Shown here: piece by piece, positions 6,446-8,901 of the stretch
How positions within the stretch are numbered: the first letter of the stretch is position 1
Layout: each line of letters opens with the position of its first letter
Assembly: GCA_937885735.1 (NCBI GenBank)
Contig: CALABN010000113.1
Location: forward strand, 1-8,901
Direction: 5' to 3'
DNA from: an uncultured Bacteroidota bacterium
GTDB taxonomy: Bacteria; Bacteroidota; Bacteroidia; Bacteroidales; SZUA-534
DNA length: 8,901 bases
Made by a program: the position numbers and the translations under genes
The notes under the pieces: generated by a model
The model's input: only the letters and a program-made list of their open reading frames with translations
The model's database searches: none
Told to the model about the DNA's origin: nothing

Positions 6446-7636
6446 ATGAAACAATACAACCGTATAATGTTAGGCAAGGGTGGTTGTTTCTCTGCCGATT
6501 GCCTTAAAGGAAACTATATAGGCTGTGACTTCCTTCCGTCACAAGACCTTACAGACCATTTGAAAGATAACGTCAAGGATTTCAACAAAGAGTTTGTTCC
6601 TGTGTTTTTAGACTGTCACCCCGAAAAAACAAAAGTGTCAGCAGGTCTATCTTGTGGTTTTCTATGGACTATTTGTAAAGGTTTGAAGATTGGAGATACT
6701 GTTCTTTGCCCTAATGGGAACGGCGCTTATATGGTTGGCTCTATAACAAGCGAATACTACTATAAGAATGGTGAAACGCTTCCACATCGTAGAGATGTTA
6801 AGTGGTTAGACATTGTTATTGCAAGGGGCGCTATGAGCCAGAAACTAAAGAATTCATCCAATTCTATTGGCACCTGTTGCGACATTACATCCTACGCCGA
6901 AGAAATTGAGGCTTTAATATCAAATGCAAAAAAATTCGATAGCCCTCAACCTGCTACAGTTTCAACAGTCAAGAAACAATATTTAGAGAGAGATTTGCAT
7001 AAAATTCTATGTGACTATTTAGCCAATTATCCACGTCCTGTTTATGCCAAAACAATATATCACGAAAAGTCAAGCAATAATAAGGACAGTAATCAAAAAT
7101 GGGTTCATCCCGATATTGTTGGCGTTCGTTTTGCCGATTTCAAAAAAGAAGGCACTTCATCACTCCAGCGTGAAATGGATCCCGACAAGAGAGCACAAAT
7201 TTTCTCTTTTGAAATGAAGCGAACCATTGATAACGATTACGATTTGAAACAATACTATTTCCAGGCTGTTTCTAATTCAAGTTGGGCTAACTATGGCTAT
7301 TTGGTCGCTTATGAAATTGACGAAAGTCTTGACGAAGAAATTGAACGTCTTAACTCCGCCTTTGGTATTGGTGTAATACTATTAAACGCGAAAGCAGAGG
7401 ACACAAAAGTATTGTTCCAAGCAAAAGAAAGGCAACTCGATTACAGCACCATTGATAAACTTTGCAATCTGAATCCAGATTTCAATTCTTTCATCAGCGC
7501 ATTAAATACAGTGCTTAAAGCCACAAATGATTTTTTTGAAGTATCAATGGCCAGCCTAAAGTCCAAATGTGACGAAATCTTTAAAGACGAAGAAGAACTT
7601 GAAGCCTACTGCAAAGAGAAAGGCATTCCGTTTTAA
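6446..7636 (+). CDS. Putative accessory nuclease: PUA/EVE-like N-terminal region plus HrgA/COG2958-type PD-(D/E)XK domain
   Basis: 396 residues, probably cytoplasmic. The C-terminal half (about 178-355) resembles the HrgA/COG2958 family known next to restriction systems. It has a candidate nuclease core of E181, D223 in WVHPDIVG, E256 and K258 in FSFEMK, and then the hallmark FQAVSNSSWANYGYLVA (272-288), with Q273 as a typical extra PD-(D/E)XK residue. Residues about 8-155 look like a PUA/EVE-type module, with AGLSCGFLWT, GDTVLCPNGNGAYMVGSI and LPHRRDVKW (112-120). This type of module in other restriction proteins is suspected of sensing modified bases. The usual HrgA N-terminal HARE-HTH is absent. 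The gene starts 46 nt after hsdR on the same strand with no terminator between, so it probably shares the operon. DNA cleavage and base sensing are inferred, not shown. An anti-restriction or regulatory role is an alternative. Confidence 0.7.
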   Translation: MKQYNRIMLGKGGCFSADCLKGNYIGCDFLPSQDLTDHLKDNVKDFNKEFVPVFLDCHPEKTKVSAGLSCGFLWTICKGLKIGDTVLCPNGNGAYMVGSITSEYYYKNGETLPHRRDVKWLDIVIARGAMSQKLKNSSNSIGTCCDITSYAEEIEALISNAKKFDSPQPATVSTVKKQYLERDLHKILCDYLANYPRPVYAKTIYHEKSSNNKDSNQKWVHPDIVGVRFADFKKEGTSSLQREMDPDKRAQIFSFEMKRTIDNDYDLKQYYFQAVSNSSWANYGYLVAYEIDESLDEEIERLNSAFGIGVILLNAKAEDTKVLFQAKERQLDYSTIDKLCNLNPDFNSFISALNTVLKATNDFFEVSMASLKSKCDEIFKDEEELEAYCKEKGIPF

Positions 7637-7822
7637 TGTGGTTTGCTAATGAACGGCCAAGTAGTTACTGAATAAATAAAAAAACTCGTTATGGGAAGAA
7701 CCGACATTGTATCGGAAGTAGTCAAGACACAGCGAATGGCAGAACTTGTTCGTACAAAACAAACATATTGCCCAAGAGCTAAAAGTATAATACATTGAAA
7801 ATTTTAAAATCAGCAATTTATT
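7637..7822 (+). other. AT-rich gap between the restriction operon and the phosphoribosyltransferase gene
   Basis: There is no hairpin followed by a T-run, so the end of the hsd operon is not marked by a visible intrinsic terminator. The only ORF of note, 7691-7798 (35 residues, MGRTDIVSEVVKTQRMAELV...), has no SD and no family I know. I treat it as doubtful. No clear TAnnTTTG element is present; TACATTGA (7791-7798) is a poor match. Confidence 0.4.
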
Positions 7823-8434
7823 ATGAAAAATAAACCATTTGAAGATATAGTTACTAATTGGGAAGTGCTGGAAGAATCCAACCTTCATTACCGTTATTTT
7901 TTTGACTATTATCCTTTAAGTCAGTGGAATTCTTTTCCTCTTTCTAATGATGATTGGGAAACAAGATTTATGATATGGGCCTTTAAAGGAGGTTCTTACA
8001 CAAATTCAAAAGGTATTACATTTACCTATAAATGGGCTCTTGATAGAATGTTGTATGTTATAAATTATCGTATAAACAAAATGTTCAGATATAAGACTTC
8101 CAACTTATATTTATTCTTCGTCCCTTGTTCTAAAAAAGAAGAATACGAAAATCGTTACAAAATATTAAGTGAACTTTTGTGTGGGGCGACAAAAATAAAT
8201 AACACTTATGGTCATATTAAATATTTACGAAACACTTGTGCAAAAAATAAAAGTAGTAAAGTAGTAGATATTTCGCATATTGATTTCGGCAATGATGATT
8301 ATTATAAAGGGAAAAACATATTGTTATTTGACGATGTCATTACAAGTGGTAATACAATGAAAACTTATGCTTCAAAATTGGAGTCTTTAGGTGCAAATGT
8401 AATTGGTTGTATGGCAATATGTAAAAGTGTTTAA
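7823..8434 (+). CDS. Phosphoribosyltransferase-like protein of unknown role
   Basis: A 203-residue protein whose C-terminal third carries the PRPP-binding signature of type I phosphoribosyltransferases: an acidic pair inside LLFDDVITSGNT (167-178), after a beta-strand and before helix and strand. The segment from LYLFFVPCSKKEEYENRYKILSELLCGAT (95-123) resembles the earlier 'VP......R..K....LA' part of ComF-type proteins. The N-terminal 80 residues are rich in Trp, Tyr and Phe and lack the Cys4 zinc finger that opens true ComF, so I do not call it comF. The substrate is unknown. Sampled blocks have only 25-28% GC, well below hsdM (about 48%), which suggests separate acquisition. Its TAA overlaps the ATG of the next gene (TAATG), so the two are probably translated together. 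Confidence 0.7.
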   Translation: MKNKPFEDIVTNWEVLEESNLHYRYFFDYYPLSQWNSFPLSNDDWETRFMIWAFKGGSYTNSKGITFTYKWALDRMLYVINYRINKMFRYKTSNLYLFFVPCSKKEEYENRYKILSELLCGATKINNTYGHIKYLRNTCAKNKSSKVVDISHIDFGNDDYYKGKNILLFDDVITSGNTMKTYASKLESLGANVIGCMAICKSV

Positions 8435-8724
8435 TGAAACCATTGTTACTTTTCATATCATTCTTACTGTTGTTTTCGGCCAAGCCAACAAAGCCAACCG
8501 AGCCAGACACAACCAACCGCATCGCAAGCGATTCGGTTTACATCTGCACAGGTCAGTATTCAAAGAAATACCATAAGAAAGAAGATTGCAAAGGCCTTGA
8601 AAACTGCAGTCAAAAAGTAGTGCGTATTACAGAAGATTCCGCCAAAGCAATCGGCCGTACATCCTGCAATTGGTGCAACCCCAAAAAGCCATACACAAAA
8701 CGAGATTCAGTTCAGACGCACTAA
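8434..8724 (+). CDS. Small secreted Cys/His protein with a YHxxxxC...CxxC motif
   Basis: 96 residues. Residues 1-16 (MKPLLLFISFLLLFSA) form a signal peptide with likely cleavage after Ala16. There is no lipobox Cys, so it should be exported to the periplasm or beyond, and not lipid-anchored. The mature part, after a Thr/Pro-rich linker, has VYICTGQYSKKYH (35-47), C52, L55, C58, then EDSAKAIGRTSCNWC (67-81) with C78 and C81. This matches a Bacteroidales family of unknown function and is similar to small zinc-ribbon tails found on secreted thermonuclease-like or competence proteins (pattern GxxYHxxxCxxL...A...G..PCxxC). Metal binding is inferred. It starts on the last base of the phosphoribosyltransferase gene, yet a sampled 60-base block has about 52% GC, so the two genes have different histories. 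Confidence 0.75.
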   Translation: MKPLLLFISFLLLFSAKPTKPTEPDTTNRIASDSVYICTGQYSKKYHKKEDCKGLENCSQKVVRITEDSAKAIGRTSCNWCNPKKPYTKRDSVQTH

Positions 8725-8795
8725 TGTTTAACCAAGTGAAGGCCAATGCGGAGTATGGCAAGTTTTCAAATTGCAGATTGAAAGGTAATCCTGTA

Positions 8796-8901
8796 GAGAC
8801 GCGATGTTGATTGTAGAGACGCGGTGTTGTTGAGACGCGATGTTGTTGAGACGTGGTGTTGTTGAGACGTGGTGTTGTTGAGACGTGGTGTTGTTGAGAC
8901 G
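8796..8901. repeat. 16-bp tandem repeat array, right edge
   Basis: A diverged first unit (8796-8815, 20 bases, ending TTGTA) leads to GAGACGCGGTGTTGTT (8816-8831), GAGACGCGATGTTGTT (8832-8847), three perfect GAGACGTGGTGTTGTT (8848-8863, 8864-8879, 8880-8895) and a partial GAGACG at the edge. Units become uniform toward the edge, as expected where copies are young or homogenised. Two GTAGAGACGCG cores (8793 and 8813) tie it to the palindromic family at the left side. Confidence 0.95.

Noticed and set aside
8724..8810. 28-residue open frame whose ATG overlaps the stop of the secreted-protein gene
   Set aside because: Its last residues (PVETRC) are repeat translation and it has no recognisable features.
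1..8901. CRISPR array from the 16-bp repeats
   Set aside because: The units are contiguous with no unique spacers and are too short for CRISPR repeats; no cas genes are present.
1..8901. Complete small plasmid
   Set aside because: The identical ends allow a circle, but there is no replication, partition or mobilisation gene, so this is kept only as a possibility under findings.

Overview
The window looks like a piece of a Bacteroidota (probably Bacteroidales) chromosome or metagenomic contig. The clues are AT-rich intergenic DNA, starts that mostly lack Shine-Dalgarno sequences, two matches to the Bacteroidota TAnnTTTG -7 promoter element, a small DUF4248-like helix-turn-helix protein, and GAGACGC-type intergenic repeats. 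These are inferences from the sequence alone; no taxonomic marker gene is present.

Layout, all genes on the + strand. Positions 1-166 hold repeats: a 16-bp tandem array, a perfect 22-bp palindrome and two 45-bp direct repeats. A small DNA-binding protein gene follows (548-802), closed by a strong intrinsic terminator (914-948). The next 220 bases have no convincing gene but end in a second good terminator (1168-1194). The core is a complete type I restriction-modification operon: hsdM (1321-2766), hsdS (2763-3977, 4-nt overlap) and hsdR (best start 3985, to 6399). Forty-six bases downstream is a second putative nuclease (6446-7636), with a PUA/EVE-like N-terminal region joined to an HrgA/COG2958-type PD-(D/E)XK domain. 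After a 186-nt gap come two overlapping genes: a very AT-rich stand-alone phosphoribosyltransferase-like protein (7823-8434) and a small secreted Cys/His protein (8434-8724). The window closes with another array of the same 16-bp repeat (8796-8901).

How the genes fit together. HsdM and HsdS would form the sequence-specific adenine methyltransferase, and HsdR adds ATP-driven translocation and cleavage. The HrgA-like protein looks like an extra restriction effector, perhaps reading base modification through its N-terminal domain. The phosphoribosyltransferase and secreted protein form a separate transcriptional-looking pair whose link to restriction is unproven.

The points most worth a second look are the HrgA-like accessory nuclease, a triple Cys-rich insert in HsdR, the atypical phosphoribosyltransferase/secreted pair, and the fact that the first and last 55 bases are identical. 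That identity means either an assembly-graph break, a circular molecule, or an island flanked by recombinogenic direct repeats.
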